A stretch of DNA of 64,000 nt from Sorghum bicolor (lineage: Eukaryota > Streptophyta > Magnoliopsida > Poales > Poaceae), in NCBI RefSeq assembly GCF_000003195.3, contig NC_012870.2, positions 5,262,501 to 5,326,500 of the forward strand. The letters run 5' to 3'. Shown here one piece after another: positions 48,959-60,347 of the stretch. A program made the position numbers and the translations under genes. Below the pieces are notes generated by a model. That model was not told the origin of the DNA. It made no database searches and saw nothing but the letters and a program-made list of their open reading frames with translations. The first letter of the stretch is position 1. Every line of letters starts with the position of its first letter.

Positions 48959-51276
48959 ATGGCCTTCATGCGCTCCCACGTGAGTACCCCGCTCCATCCT
49001 CTCGTCGATCCGCTCATGGTCTGTGGCGATTCGTGCGCGCTGTGGTGTAGATCCGTGTGGCGTGTGGGAACTGGGTCGGTTCCGCCTCCGTGCGATCTGG
49101 GTGCAGTAGTTCGTGGAGGGCTGCCCGGGCTAGATCTCCTTGGGGGAGGGATTGATTTGGCCTTACCGACTGTTCATCAGGATGTTCATTTGTTTGTGAC
49201 TGCAATTATGTGTATAGCTTCGTCGCCTATATCTACACATGTTTATTTGTAAAATAAAATCAAGTAGATATGTACAGTAAGTCGCTAGCAGATATTCAGA
49301 CCCTGAGTTTGAGAATCCGTGCTGGAAAATGGCTTTAGCTGTGAAACTGGGGGTCGGTGTGAAATTGGAGTTGAGCTGTAAAAGCGGAAGTGATGAGTAC
49401 ATAGTCAAGACTGCACACTATTTTTTTTTTTTTGTTATGAGTTGGGAATGTTCTTCATTCCTGCAAGGCAAGAAAACTTAGTTCGTCCCCGGATGTAATA
49501 CTGCCAGTCTTGATAGTTCTATGATTAACATGTGCTGTAATTGGCACAGTTTTTCTTTTCAAATCAGCCAAATCAATGTGTGGCTACTTTGTAATAAGTT
49601 CTTTAAAATGTGTTATGCTTGCTTGCGTAGAGATTTTTGATTCCCTGGAGGGATGGACATGGTAGGTATAGTCATATTCCTGCTTCCACTAAGTGGAGAT
49701 ATTTGGACTATGCCTCTTACACTGGACTGGACAATTTGTTTGATATCGTAGTCCTAGGTGCCTTTTGCATTATTGTGGGGACGGTGAACTGCTTCTCACA
49801 CAGTTGGCCATCTAGATTGGATGCAATTGATTGAATTAAGCTTAGCATAGATGATTGAGATTCTGTTAGGCGCTGGGTCTAGTCTAATCCTGTCTATCCT
49901 TGTGCAATCACCGAACTATTCACTGTGCAAGTGATTTTACATGTTATGAAGCATGGTTCCAGTTTTCAATCCTGGATAGGGAGTATCTGGAGGGATTTTT
50001 TGTATGTCCGTGTAATTTTGATGAGGCAAGCTTGCTGGATAAAAAAAATTGTATCGTTTCCTGTATGTGGAAGGTTGTAACTTTTATGATATCATGCCTA
50101 CATAACTGCAATTCATACATTGGATGATCGGGATGTTGTTAATCTTCTAGTTACTACTTATAACCTCTCTATATATCCGCCTGTTCGAAATTGAACAGTT
50201 CATCTTGTATTTCAGTTTTTTAGCCTTGATTTTCTTTTAACGTCTGCACAATTCTCTGCAGTCAAATGCATCTTCCGGCATGGGAGTTGCTCCTAACATT
50301 AGGGAGACATTTGTCGAGCTCCAAATGAAGAAGGCATACCGATATGTCATCTTCAAAATCGAAGAGAAGCAGAAGCAGGTGGTTGTGGAGAAGACAGGGG
50401 CTACTACTGAAAGCTATGATGACTTTTTGGCCTCTCTCCCAGAGAATGACTGCCGATATGCTCTCTATGATTTTGATTTTGTTACTGGGGAGAACGTGCA
50501 GAAAAGCAAGATTTTCTTCATTGCCTGGTGAGATTCAAAATCATGTATGCATGCATCTTTATTTTGTTTCATTCATGTTTAGCAGTTGCATTAAGCTGTA
50601 GTGCCAATGCCAAGAAACTAAACTAGATCCATAGAGGTAGCTCATTTTAGGATTCTATGTACTTACACAAAAAAAAAACTTGGATGCTTCAAATGCACCA
50701 AACAAGTCAGCACAGTAAACTTAACATGCTAACTATTTCAAGTACATCCTTACTCTTTTGAAATGCTATTAACTCTGTACTGAACTACAGGTTGGATTAG
50801 ACTTTGTGCTGTGATCTCGCTATGATATCTCTCACCACCTCTAGTTTATATATACTGTTTGCTGTTAAGTGTTAAACCCATACTACACTAGTTAGCAATT
50901 TAGTCGGTCAGACCAAAAGGAATAACAATGGATGTGGTGCAACAGTTAGGAATATTCTTGGCAATAATTGTTCATCTTTTATGTAGATTCTGAGGTTGAC
51001 TTTTTTGGACTGTACTATATGTATCCTTATGATGTCTTCTATTCTTTCATGTTCAACGTAGCCACTCTGGCCTTCCTGCTGATTTCCCTTCACCAAACAT
51101 TTTGCCTAACCCGCTATTATTCCAGGTCCCCATCGACATCCCGCATCCGTGCTAAGATGCTGTACTCCACCTCAAAGGACCGCATCAAGCACGAGCTCGA
51201 CGGGTTCCACTACGAGATCCAGGCGACCGACCCGACAGAGGTGGACATTGAGGTTCTCCGGGAGCGGGCTCACTGA
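48959..51276 (+). CDS. Actin-depolymerizing factor (ADF/cofilin), ADF6-like subclass
   Basis: Exons are 48959-48979 (seven codons, MAFMRSH), 50262-50527 and 51126-51276; 145 residues, GT-AG and in frame. The first intron of 1,282 bp right after the start is typical of plant ADFs. The ADF-H domain includes [21 protein letters not shown], with a Met-Gly rather than the usual Ser after the N-terminal extension, then [63 protein letters not shown] and the actin-binding helix [14 protein letters not shown], ending [12 protein letters not shown]. It severs and depolymerises actin filaments. The longer N-terminus before GMGVA matches the Arabidopsis ADF6 subclass, recalled from memory. A 324-residue frame covering the 5'UTR (48278-49252) is spurious. 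Confidence 0.96.
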
Positions 51277-52985
51277 AGCTGGTTCGCCTTTGAAGGGACC
51301 TGTGGAGGGCCGTGAACCTTCGGTCAGATGCAAACTCTATTATGAAATGATGAAGCTCCCACCGTGGTATTTGTTAATAAGTTCCTGTAAGCATATCATT
51401 TAGTCGCGATGCATGACTCTAGCTGGTGAAGCGTTATTGAAAGCTGTATCGGTATGAGGTTTGGTTGTCGATACTGTAAACGAAGCAAGATTTGCAAACT
51501 TGTTATATTGTGGTATTGATTATACTGGATTACTGGCTGTGGCCTGTGGGTTGTTGAGAATGGCAGTTTATGGTTGGTCTGGTGCCTGGACGTGGTTGTG
51601 GGTTGTTCGAGATTGCTTCGGTTGGTCTGGTGTCTGGCCCCCGGTTGGTCTGATTGTCTGTATCTGTTTGATATATACTTGTGCTAATGAAACCTGGTTC
51701 CAAGTTTCTGACCGTAATTACCCGTTGCTGGCGAATGCTATTCTGTTGCTGGAGATTGGGGTCAAGACTGGGGGCAGCTTTGTCCGTAGTTGTCGTGTTG
51801 GCAAACTCGTTATTAGGTTCTCACAGCATGCCTGCGGTTTTGCATGTGCAAATAGTTCTCGTAGCCTGTTACTCGGGTAGTCTGGCAGCGTTTTACCCCA
51901 GATCAGGACTCGGTCTGCTGATACTCTGCAAAATGCTCGAAATCGGCCGCCAGGCAAAGCTGCCTAGTGCCATATTGCGCAGCGCAACCAAACAGCCCCT
52001 GTCGATGTGCCGCCGCTCAACCAACCCAGCCACAGCGGGCAGCAGGTGCTCAGCCATTCCAACCGCTGCTAAGTGGTAACCCATGCCATTAACATTTAAC
52101 CCAGAGGTGATGATGGTGATCAGACATCAGAGGTGGGGGATAGGCGTTAGCGTTACCAACAGAGGCTGGGGAACAAGAGCTCAGGTACGATGAACGAATC
52201 AAAAAAAAAAAAATGACGATGGTTTTTGTGTCACTGTCATGGCCATAGCTGGAGTATCCTTTTTCCAGAGAATGACGCGACAAATAAATGCATTCTGTCA
52301 GGATGATTGTGGACTGTGGTTTGGTTCATCTAATCTAATGGCGATGGCTATGCTGAACACTGATATGCTATGGCTTTTCCTGCGGCAGATCCACTTGTCA
52401 TGACCATAATATCCAACTCGTTGTTCGGCTACTATTCTACTGTAGTAGATCTTGAAGTGGTAGGATGGGGATTTATAATTGGTATCCCTCCTGTGACAGT
52501 ACTGCTGGTACTTTTATTTAATCTAAGAAAAGGGAAGACAAAAAAAATGATTCTTGAGCTCTTCGATCATATGCTCAAATTCGAGGTTCAGTTCAATGGC
52601 CCCCTTCAGTTCTTTGCTCCAAGAACTTTGAAGAACAAATTAAAGGAACAACGCAAAGCTTCTGATTAACGTTTGCGACAAAACGCGTGCATGACAGATG
52701 TATGTGCAGCACTAGTGCACTACACTAATCGTCCAAAGCACTAGGAACTATGCTGATAGCACGATAGTACAAAGTACAATATATTTCCTCTATCTCTAGC
52801 TCAAAATACGTACGTACGATCGATGTGCTAGCAGTAAAATCTTGAAAAAAAAAGATACTACAACACACCACAAGGTTAATTACACTGATCGATGACTAGG
52901 ATATAGCTAGCTAGCAAAGATGATACAAAAGCTGACTGAGAACTTCTGAACACCCTAAACCTCACACTCTCACTCTCTCTGACTG
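51277..52985. other. 3' flank of ADF and intergenic; no confident gene
   Basis: 51277 to about 51500 is probably 3'UTR. 51570-51660 has the near-repeat GGTTGGTCTGGTGCCTGG / GGTTGGTCTGGTGTCTGG. A 99-residue frame at 52370-52669 has one hydrophobic segment but no recognised relatives, so I do not call it a gene. Confidence 0.4.
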
Positions 52986-53267
52986 CTACATCAGCTTGAG
53001 GAAAAGGAGGCATGAGATCGTCACCTTCTTCCTCCGCTTTCTGCTTCTAATGAGCTGAACAATCGTGTGGAAGCATCTGATGTCACAGGGGATCCTGAGC
53101 ACGCCCTTCTGATCATGCCCAAACTCCATGGCCGCGAGCTCCAGCAGCCCGGTGAAGTAGGGGTGCTGAAGAACCTTCCTGTGCACCAGAACCCTCTTCA
53201 GCCCCTCCTCCCCCTCACCGACGAGCACCGGGATGTGCCCTCGCTGCACTGACACACTCTTCCCCAT
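52986..53267 (-). CDS. SAUR-family auxin-responsive protein
   Basis: Single exon, 93 residues. The SAUR domain is clear: GHIPVLVGEGEEGLKRVLV, HRKVLQHPYFTGLLELAAMEFGH, then GVLRIPCDIRCFHTIVQLI. The intronless structure, short length and a TATATAAA box about 60 bp upstream of the start are typical. SAUR proteins generally promote cell expansion by inhibiting PP2C.D phosphatases and so activating plasma-membrane H+-ATPases; their mRNAs are often auxin-induced and unstable. The C-terminus (RSRKRRKKVTISCLLF) is basic and then hydrophobic. Confidence 0.93.
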   Translation of the reverse strand: MGKSVSVQRGHIPVLVGEGEEGLKRVLVHRKVLQHPYFTGLLELAAMEFGHDQKGVLRIPCDIRCFHTIVQLIRSRKRRKKVTISCLLFLKLM

Positions 53268-53323
53268 CCTCCTCTAAACTGGTTTGCTAAAAGCCCAGGG
53301 GTTATTCTGAGCCCTCTTGTGTG

Positions 53324-53331
53324 TTTATATA
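53324..53331 (-). promoter_or_regulatory. TATA box of the SAUR gene
   Basis: TATATAAA on the minus strand ends 57 bp upstream of the SAUR start codon. Confidence 0.6.
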
Positions 53332-54950
53332 ATGAATGAGTGCTTGCTGGTGATGGCGGACGACTTTCAAATGTTTTCAGTGGATAAGATATCGTTTATG
53401 CATTTGCTTATGTCTGGTCTTGTTTGACTTCCTCTTGAGTAACCTGTGTCTGTTTCCTTCATGGCAGTAGAATCTAACAGTAGAAACTGCCAATGGTGTC
53501 AGGACTAATAATTACTGATGGTGCAACGGTGAAAAATAAAGGCAGAATAATTACCTCCTAGAGGCATTATGTTCTAATCTGAAACTACGTGTTCAGTATG
53601 TCAGGTTCAGGCCATTTTGCATGGACATCTCAATAATTCACATTGTACACCCATCGCCAATGTCATGATAAGAACATTTCACCCCGAAGAGTCGAACTAA
53701 TGTGATGTTTTTCATATGAATAAAGTTCACTTAATAATCAGATTTGTTTGTAGAGTGTGGAGCTGAGTATGTCAACTCTTGTATCTGTATGGATTTTCCA
53801 TCTTGAGAAAAGGTACTGTACGGATTTCAGAATGATTCAACTGTAACCCGCCTCCATCAAGTCAAAGGGAAATCAGTGTAAAAAAAAGGGGAATTTTTTT
53901 TTGAGTGAATCGGAAAAAAAGAAATTCTTTTCCAAGTGTACAAAATTGCTAGGATTCAAGAGTGATGTGTGTCATATCATATTTAAGATAAATTATATAC
54001 CCAAGCATACAAGTCCTTAGTATATGTGCTCCACGTCTGAAAACATTGTTCCGCTATATAGGTTTTATAGACTAATTCAACAATGCGATTGCCAATTTTG
54101 ACTAAACTGAATGGCTTTCCAGCAGACATTTAAATATACCATTTTGAGATCATTTTAATCTCCTTACTCATCATGCATTAGACTCTAAGATAATAATTCA
54201 CAAGTTGTTTGACGAATACATTTTGAAAAGAAAAAATATTTATGAATTCACAGTGTTTATGCCCCATTTTCAGATACGCATGTAGTTGTCTTAATGACTC
54301 TAGTGGTCCATCTAATGCCAATATGTATCTTTCATAAGCGTTTCAGCCATTTCTATATTACCAATATCAACATCCGAGCGTCAATCATATCTGCTTTTAA
54401 CCTCTTTCTTGTGGCGCGGTAGATGAGACTTTTAATTAGGGTGATGGTTCCCTTCTATATAAGTTATACTACCAGGTAGGCATTGTCTAAGAACTGATGA
54501 CCCCCATTTGGACTATGTCAAATATCAACTGAGTTGCACACCGTCTTTGCCAAATGTTACCTAGCCTTCCAATGGCATCATTGAATATAAAATTTGCCAA
54601 ATTGACCAAGATATATTTTACTTTATTATATCTAGTACAACTTTGGGGAAGAAGACTTTCTTCCAAGTTTTTGAGTTAATCGTACTACTAACGAATTACT
54701 GGTCATTTAGGATAGAGAACAAGTAAAAGAAACGACAACTTCTACCTTAGCTCATCAGTATAAGCCTGAGAAGTTCTACAAGTGGAACTCTCATGCTTGA
54801 TGACCAGACTAACATGCATGAAGTCTCCAAAGACCCACAATTGTTTTTTTTTGTTTTGTCAAGATCTTTTGTTCCGTTTTATATGGAAAACCATATTATT
54901 TGAGTCCATTAACCACAAGCAACCGACATCCTTGGCTCACTTGTTTCTAA
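53332..54950. other. Intergenic; no gene seen
   Basis: AT-rich. No reading frame with family features and no transposon ends identified. Confidence 0.45.
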
Positions 54951-55245
54951 AACTAGAAGGATTCTCTGCGCGTTGCCGCGGATATATGAAGAAAAATATA
55001 AATAAGTTAGAATATATATTGACTAGTTGAACAACTTGTACGTTGAGATAAATAGGTGATTTGTTGATATGGGTATTACAATTACATGAGCTAGTGGTTT
55101 TTAATAGTGTATGATAGTTGATTGCCTAGTTGACCTTGCATGTTGAGAGAAATAGGTAGTGGAGTGTAATAGTGGATTGCTTAGTTGAATAACTTGCATG
55201 CTGAGAGAAATAAGTAATAGAGTTTTACTTTATAAGAGTATAAGA
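54951..55245. repeat. Dispersed repeat, copy 1 (GCGTTGCCGCGG family)
   Basis: It begins CTAGAAGGATTCTCTGCGCGTTGCCGCGGATAT and ends TTTTACTTTATAAGAGTATAAGAT. A second copy in the same orientation is at about 61467-61795 (GGATTACCCGTGCGTTGTCGCGGG...TTTTACTTTGTAAGAGTTATAGAT). Internal phrases such as CTTGCATG-TGAGAGAAATA recur within each. It is probably a transposon-derived family, class not determined. Confidence 0.65.
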
Positions 55246-55383
55246 TAGAGGGTCATTAAGCACAAAAGTCCAAGTGACTAGATGGATATCTTTATGTGGA
55301 CAGAGACTAGGGAATACATCCTTGTCTAGAGCAAAACTACATAAATCTTCCTGACTGGGCCTTTGAATTTAGACTTCGAATAC

Positions 55384-55550
55384 GGGACTGTTTGGTTCTC
55401 TTTGCTAAATTATAGTCAAGCTAAACGTAGCTAAATTTTCGAACACACTGACTAAAAAGGAGCTAAAATAGTTTAGTCCCACTAGTCACCTAAAAGTAGT
55501 TAAAATAGTTTTAGCTGCTTAAAATTTAGTAAAAGAAATCAAACAAGTCT
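55384..55550. mobile_element. Small MITE
   Basis: The left end GGGACTGTTTGGTTC is inverted at the right as GAAATCAAACAAGTC. The interior is rich in TAGCTAAA / TTTAGCT words. Target duplication uncertain. Confidence 0.6.
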
Positions 55551-57000
55551 TAAATGTCACTTAGGCTAGTATTTTGGATGGTGGACAGGTGGATTACATG
55601 ACACAATATATATACTACAAAAAGTTGCAGATTGATAAAGTAGCTATCGAACTAGTTTGGCAAACCTCCGCTGTCCTGGTGTAGTAGAATCGTATAGGAG
55701 TGTTTGTATGAGCTGTGCTTAAGCACAAAAAACTGCTGTGGCAAACGGACACCGTCGCTTTTGTACGCTGGAAACAATGAAGCGATTTTATAAGGCAAAA
55801 ACGAAGGGTCTAGAAGTCTAGAAGATGAATCACGAAGGAATCAGGGCCGCTACCTGCTAGCTCAATACGCGTCTACATCGATCGTGGAGTCCCTTTCGAA
55901 AAGAGGTTCCAATTTCTTGATTGGACTGAACGAAGGAGGCAAATGTATGAGTTCTTTGCTGTCACCTTGAGACGGAAGGAGGAGAGAGGCAGACAGAGCG
56001 ACGAGCCGATAAAGCTTTCCGTCCATGAGAATCTTACCTGTTCCTCCACCAGTGAATCAATTTTTATAAGTTTATTAATCAGATCTATAAAAAACTACTC
56101 ATATCTGATATACAATTTAAAAACAATTAAATTAACTATAATATATATATTTTCTATAATAAATTTATTTAAAATATATAAATGTGTTTCTGTGAGATGA
56201 AAAGAATACTATTATTCTAGTATTCACTTTGGGGAACTTGGAGCATGTACAAAAATGTTAGATATTTTTTTGATGATGTATGGACTTGTTTGGTTATGAG
56301 TCAGGCAAATTTGTCTGGATCAGACGTTCGATTTTTGGACGTATAAGATTAGGGTTATACCCTGTGTAAGGGTAACCAAATGTCCCCTCAAAACATGACC
56401 TAAACAAAGAGAACTCTGAACTGTGCTTCGGCCACATAGCTCAAGTCCGCATCGAATATTTGGACCATGTCCTATTTGATTTTCTTTTGTCACTTTGAGT
56501 GGCAGATTTAGGAACAACAGGTTATCTTTTATCTCTACTAGTTTCTCCTCCCAAGATTTTATCTTAGGCAAGCTTTTAGTAATGTCTCCATGCTTTGAGT
56601 AGGCCTGCAGATGAAACATTTTGCTGTTGAACAATATTTTCTATGTCTTTAAAAGCTTTAATTCTTAGAATTATCTTAAATTAAAATTTTTAAACTTTAA
56701 TTGATTTTTTTTTAAAAAAAATTACTAAGATTTATATTACAAAATTAGTACTTTTAAATTTATTATAGAATATATTTATAACATACTCATTACCCACGTG
56801 TGGAACATAAAGTACAGCACGGGGCATTCGTCACTCGACCGTTGCCTCCGCTCCAGCCCAGGCTGCAGCCCACCAACGGTCACCCGCCGCTACGCTGCCA
56901 TGCCAGACAAGCCACACTCCACAAGCTGTCAAGCTTCTTCTCTTCCAGCTACAGCCCGGCCGCCTCCTTCCCTACGATTCTCCTGCAGCTTCCATTGTCT
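55551..57000. other. Intergenic; no gene seen
   Basis: AT-rich up to about 56800, then GC-rich promoter and 5'UTR sequence of the next gene. No confident gene. Confidence 0.4.
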
Positions 57001-57007
57001 CCGCCGC

Positions 57008-57015
57008 CTATTTAA
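57008..57015 (+). promoter_or_regulatory. TATA-like box of the 75-aa membrane protein gene
   Basis: CTATTTAA lies 145 bp upstream of the start codon in a C/T-rich promoter. It is a weak TATA match at a plausible distance. Confidence 0.4.
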
Positions 57016-57159
57016 CTCACCCCCGCCTCATCTCCCCTCCCAAGTCCCAAAGCAGCAAAGCTTCAAAGCATCTCTTCTCCTTTTTGCTTCTCACGCTCCA
57101 CCTCCACATCCTCCCCTGCGACTTCTTCAGGCAGTAGTCAGACGAGAAGAGAGGAGGAC

Positions 57160-57387
57160 ATGGGGTTCGTGCTGGTGGTCTCCCTGCCTTTCATCTTCCT
57201 CTCCATCCTGCTTGGCTTCGGCTGCTACTTCCTCGGCAAGCACAGGGGCCGGGAGGAGATGCGGACCGGCGTCGGCGCGCAGATCTACGGCACGCCGCTG
57301 CCGCCGCCGGGCGTCGTCGGAGTCTCCTCGCCGCCGCCTGGGGCTGAGCCGTTCCACGCCAAGAAACAGGGGCCCGAGGCCGTCTGA
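57160..57387 (+). CDS. Small single-pass membrane protein of unknown function (75 aa)
   Basis: One exon. An N-terminal hydrophobic segment (MGFVLVVSLPFIFLSILLGFG, about residues 2-24) leads into CYFLGKHRGREEMR, then GVGAQIYGTPLPPPG and a Pro-rich tail. The compact design of a short membrane anchor, a basic stretch and a Pro-rich cytosolic tail appears in small conserved proteins of other plants that I recall but cannot name. The upstream region looks like a real promoter with a TATA-like box and CT-rich leader. The overlapping 197-residue frame and the minus-strand 93-residue frame lack such features. Confidence 0.75.
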   Translation: MGFVLVVSLPFIFLSILLGFGCYFLGKHRGREEMRTGVGAQIYGTPLPPPGVVGVSSPPPGAEPFHAKKQGPEAV

Positions 57388-57583
57388 CTGAGATTCAGAC
57401 TCTCCCATTCATTCTAGCTACTGCATACATGTTTCTTGGTGGCGATGTTGGATTTATTCTTTCTTCTTTATTAATTTCGTCCAGGCCGTGTGAGGGTGTA
57501 AATTGAGAGTGAATCCGTGCTTGTGTCTAAAGATTGTTCATTGTTATGAGGGCGAGGAGTGACGGTTTGTGGATGTTGTGAAC

Positions 57584-58170
57584 TTGTGATATGATTGCAA
57601 TCACAGTTTATATCTGTAAGCAAGCGAAAACCAAATGCAATGCAGTGGCATGTCTTGTATTCCTCACTGTCCTGACTCTTGCAGCTGCACGCTGTATGTG
57701 TTTTTGAAGATCGCAGTTAGTTAATGTTGAGCATCTCCATAAGATCTCCTATATCACATCTCCTATAAATTATCTTAGAGAATCAATGTTATTTTTATTA
57801 TGAATTGTTTTACAGAGTCAATGCAGAGAAATCTCCAATACATTGCAGTTAGTTATTGCTGATCATCTCCTATAAATTGTTTTAGAGATCACTTTAAAAT
57901 CAAATTAGGATATAAGAGAGCAATACCATAGCAGATTATCTAAAACTTCTTCTTCTATATTTCTTTAGGGATGCGGATGTTGTGATATGATTGCATATAT
58001 CTCTGTAAGCAAGCGAAAACCAAATGCAATGCATTGGAATGTCTTGTGTTCCTCACTGTCCTGACTCCTGCAGGCTGTATATGTGTTTCCAGATTGAAAT
58101 CAACTAATGCCCAGCATCTCCACCAGATCTCTTATATTGTATCTTATAAGTTGTTTTAGAGATTACAATA
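57584..58170. repeat. Direct duplication of about 190 bp, spacing about 395 bp
   Basis: GTAAGCAAGCGAAAACCAAATGCAATGCA, CTTGT-TTCCTCACTGTCCTGACTC and CAGCATCTCCA-CAGATCTC-TATA appear in order at about 57584-57780 and again at about 57978-58170. It lies just 3' of the small membrane protein gene and may duplicate part of its 3'UTR or flank. Confidence 0.8.
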
Positions 58171-58235
58171 AAAACAATGTAGGATATAAGGAGAGAAATG
58201 TCATACCAGATTTTCTAGAACTTATCTTTTATATA

Positions 58236-58262
58236 TTTTTTTTTTTGGGGGGGGGGGGGGGG
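58236..58262. repeat. T11-G16 homopolymer tract
   Basis: Eleven T are followed by sixteen G. Similar tracts are at 47018-47038 (T9 G12) and 62671-62685 (G15). Confidence 0.8.
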
Positions 58263-58601
58263 ACAGAGGTTGTCTCGTTTATTTAGGACAAAGGATGATG
58301 TTTTTAGGAGACTTCGAAGTTGCAGCACCTCTATCTCTTGAAATGTGCTGTAAGAAGCCGTCTAAAGTTGGGGTGGGTGGTCAGGGTGGATGCAATGCAA
58401 TGGCAACATAATGGGCGCAGCTGCTGGAAATGTTTTCTAACCTTGTTCACAAGGTAGGGAGAAAACCAAAATAGTGAATTAAGTTACCAGTTCCATAACG
58501 TGAATTATTTCCAGTTGCCTTCGAAACATGATGATCGATGTTTCCAGTATCACAACCACTTTAATCTTCTGACTTCCCAGTAAACAAATTGTTAATCATT
58601 T

Positions 58602-59257
58602 GTGTAGGTTTCGCTATAATAGGACTCTAAACATTTGCTTCGCTGGGACTACTGCTAGCGCCTGGCCGGCTGCTGGGACGGCTCGTGTCCGTGCTCGCGG
58701 TGGCGGCGGCGCTCATGGCCGTGCTCCTCTACCGCGCGCCCTTCTCCAAGGTCCACGGGATGTATCCCTCTCGACAGCGATTTTTTGTTTTTCGTTCCAT
58801 GTGTCTCTTCTCTGTTCCATCTCTCTCTCTGTCCCCGTCGTATCCAATCTGTGGCGGCAGCGGCAGCATGATAGCTGAACGCTGAACTCCTGTTGCTGCA
58901 GAGCTTGGGCGGTGAAGGGTGCAGCCTCCTCCCGCACGACCACTTTTGGGTGGCCAGCGACCGCGTCGGCTCCGCCGCAGGTACGTACGTGCGGGCGTGC
59001 GGCCGCCGTTCTACTCCATGCCATCTGACAACCTCGCCATCGTTGTTTGACGCTGCCTGCCCAGGCGCTAGTAGCAGGCTGTTTATTAGCCTCTAGGGGC
59101 AATATAGCCATTAATTAAAAATATTTCAAGTTTGGAAGAGATTTGAGTATAAAATGTCTAATTTAAGTCTCAAATATTATAATAGCAAAGTGCTAACGAT
59201 TCGGGAGTCGTTTTAGCGAAGCAAATGTTTAGAGTCCTATTATAGCGAAACCCACAC
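58602..59257. mobile_element. Pack-type element with 43-bp TIRs carrying a gene fragment
   Basis: The left TIR (58602-58644, GTGTAGGTTTCGCTATAATA...TTTGCTTCGCT) and the right TIR (59215-59257) are inverted copies matching at 42 of 43 positions. The interior holds two GC-rich exon-like pieces resembling allantoinase plus AT-rich filler. No transposase frame and no clear target duplication, so the superfamily is unresolved (Mutator-like is possible). Confidence 0.8.
58675..58970 (+). pseudogene. Captured allantoinase exon fragments (two exons and retained intron)
   Basis: 58675-58767 encodes GRLVSVLAVAAALMAVLLY then RAPFSKVHG. After about 130 bases of intron-like sequence and a TGCTGCAG acceptor, 58902-58970 encodes SLGGEGCSLLPHDHFWVASD then RV. 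As I recall, plant allantoinases have a hydrophobic N-terminal anchor followed by CSLLPHDH-WI-S-R at the start of the mature enzyme. Only this beginning is present; the metal-binding amidohydrolase body is absent. Retention of the intron means genomic DNA, not mRNA, was captured. It is not functional as an enzyme. Confidence 0.7.
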
Positions 59258-59714
59258 GATTGAAGTCCTATAATCACAAATTTCTCAAGTTTCAGAACCA
59301 GGGCTATCAGTTCCATCCCAAAATAAACTGGGAAACTCACGAGGATCGTGTGCAGAGACAAGTACGAATTTCTCAGTTAATACAATCCTAAAGGTTTAGA
59401 CCAAGGAAGACATTAACATCATATTTGTATCATCATATAAATTCATAATACCGAGAGCATTTACTCTCTTTTACAATACAATCAGAAGAAACGCAAAGAA
59501 ACTAAACCTGGCACATCAAATCCTTTCCTTTTTATTACAAACAGACAAAACCCAACACCAAAATTCGCAGAACAAACAGTTCTGCCGAGAACGAACAGTG
59601 CCCTTGTCCAGCAATGTGTCACGGCTGTTATCACTTATCAAGGCCAAGTAGGCAAACGAGCACGTGATTGCTAACCCTTCCCTCCCCAACCCACCTGCAA
59701 GGCTGCAATCTTGT
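59258..59714. other. 3' flank of the 210-aa membrane protein gene
   Basis: AT-rich; no gene. Probably includes the 3'UTR of the minus-strand gene that ends at 59715. Confidence 0.4.
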
Positions 59715-60347
59715 CTAATTGCAGAGCAGGAACCTGGTGAGCACGAGCACCCCGCAGGCGGCGGCGAAGAGCGCAAAGACGGCGAGGTCCCTGGTCTGCC
59801 ATCTCCTGGGCTTGTCGGCGCCCCCCTTGGCCTCGACGCGGAGGCTCTTGGCCCTGCGCAGCGCGTCCACCTCCTTGAGCAGGTCGAAGTGGATTCCCTT
59901 GCGCTTGAGCTCGGAGACGCACCTGGCGAGGAGCAGCGCGTCCTCGCGCTCCCGCGCGAGCATGCGCTCCAGGACGGCCTCCGTGTCGGACTTGTACCGC
60001 AGCGCCCAGAGCATGGCGAGCGAGGAGAGCAGCGAGACGAGGCAGGGGATCCAGGACCGCTTGCACGCCGCGGCGGAGGCGGAGCCGGTGGAAGCGGAGG
60101 AGAGGAAGAGGAGCAGGACGGAGGCGGCGTGGAAGGCGAAGAAGGCGCAGTAGAGGAAGGCGATCTCCTTGCGGGCGCCGTCGAGGCGGGCCTCCCGCAG
60201 CGCGACGCGGCGCGCCAGCAGGTCCTCCTCCTTGACCCACTGCTTGAGCAGCAGCCGGTGCGTCCCGCTCTCCGCGATCTGGCTCAGCGGGTGCTGCTGC
60301 TGCTGCTGCCGCGATTCCGTGACGACGAGGGCGCCGGAGTCGGCCAT
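59715..60347 (-). CDS. Plant membrane protein of unknown function (210 aa)
   Basis: One exon. I start at the Met at 60347 (MADSGALVVTES) because the upstream in-frame extension to 60494 is Pro-rich 5'UTR-like sequence. After a Gln run, LSQIAESGTHRLLLKQWVKEEDLLARRVALREARLD forms a charged, probably helical segment. Two hydrophobic segments follow (EIAFLYCAFFAFHAASVLLLF and WIPCLVSLLSSLAMLWAL), then a long charged helix with DTEAVLERMLAREREDALLLA and a C-terminal anchor (DLAVFALFAAACGVLVLTRF). The arrangement of two central and one terminal membrane segments with coiled-coil stretches suggests an endomembrane or organelle-envelope protein. I recall similar plant proteins without assigned function. 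Confidence 0.82.
   Translation of the reverse strand: MADSGALVVTESRQQQQQHPLSQIAESGTHRLLLKQWVKEEDLLARRVALREARLDGARKEIAFLYCAFFAFHAASVLLLFLSSASTGSASAAACKRSWIPCLVSLLSSLAMLWALRYKSDTEAVLERMLAREREDALLLARCVSELKRKGIHFDLLKEVDALRRAKSLRVEAKGGADKPRRWQTRDLAVFALFAAACGVLVLTRFLLCN

Noticed and set aside
48278..49252. 324-residue plus-strand frame upstream of and across the ADF start
   Set aside because: It runs through a MITE, the TATA box, the 5'UTR and into the ADF first intron. The composition is that of shuffled GC-rich sequence.
52370..52669. 99-residue plus-strand frame with one hydrophobic segment
   Set aside because: No family recognised and no promoter, splice or conservation evidence. At this length chance is a sufficient explanation.
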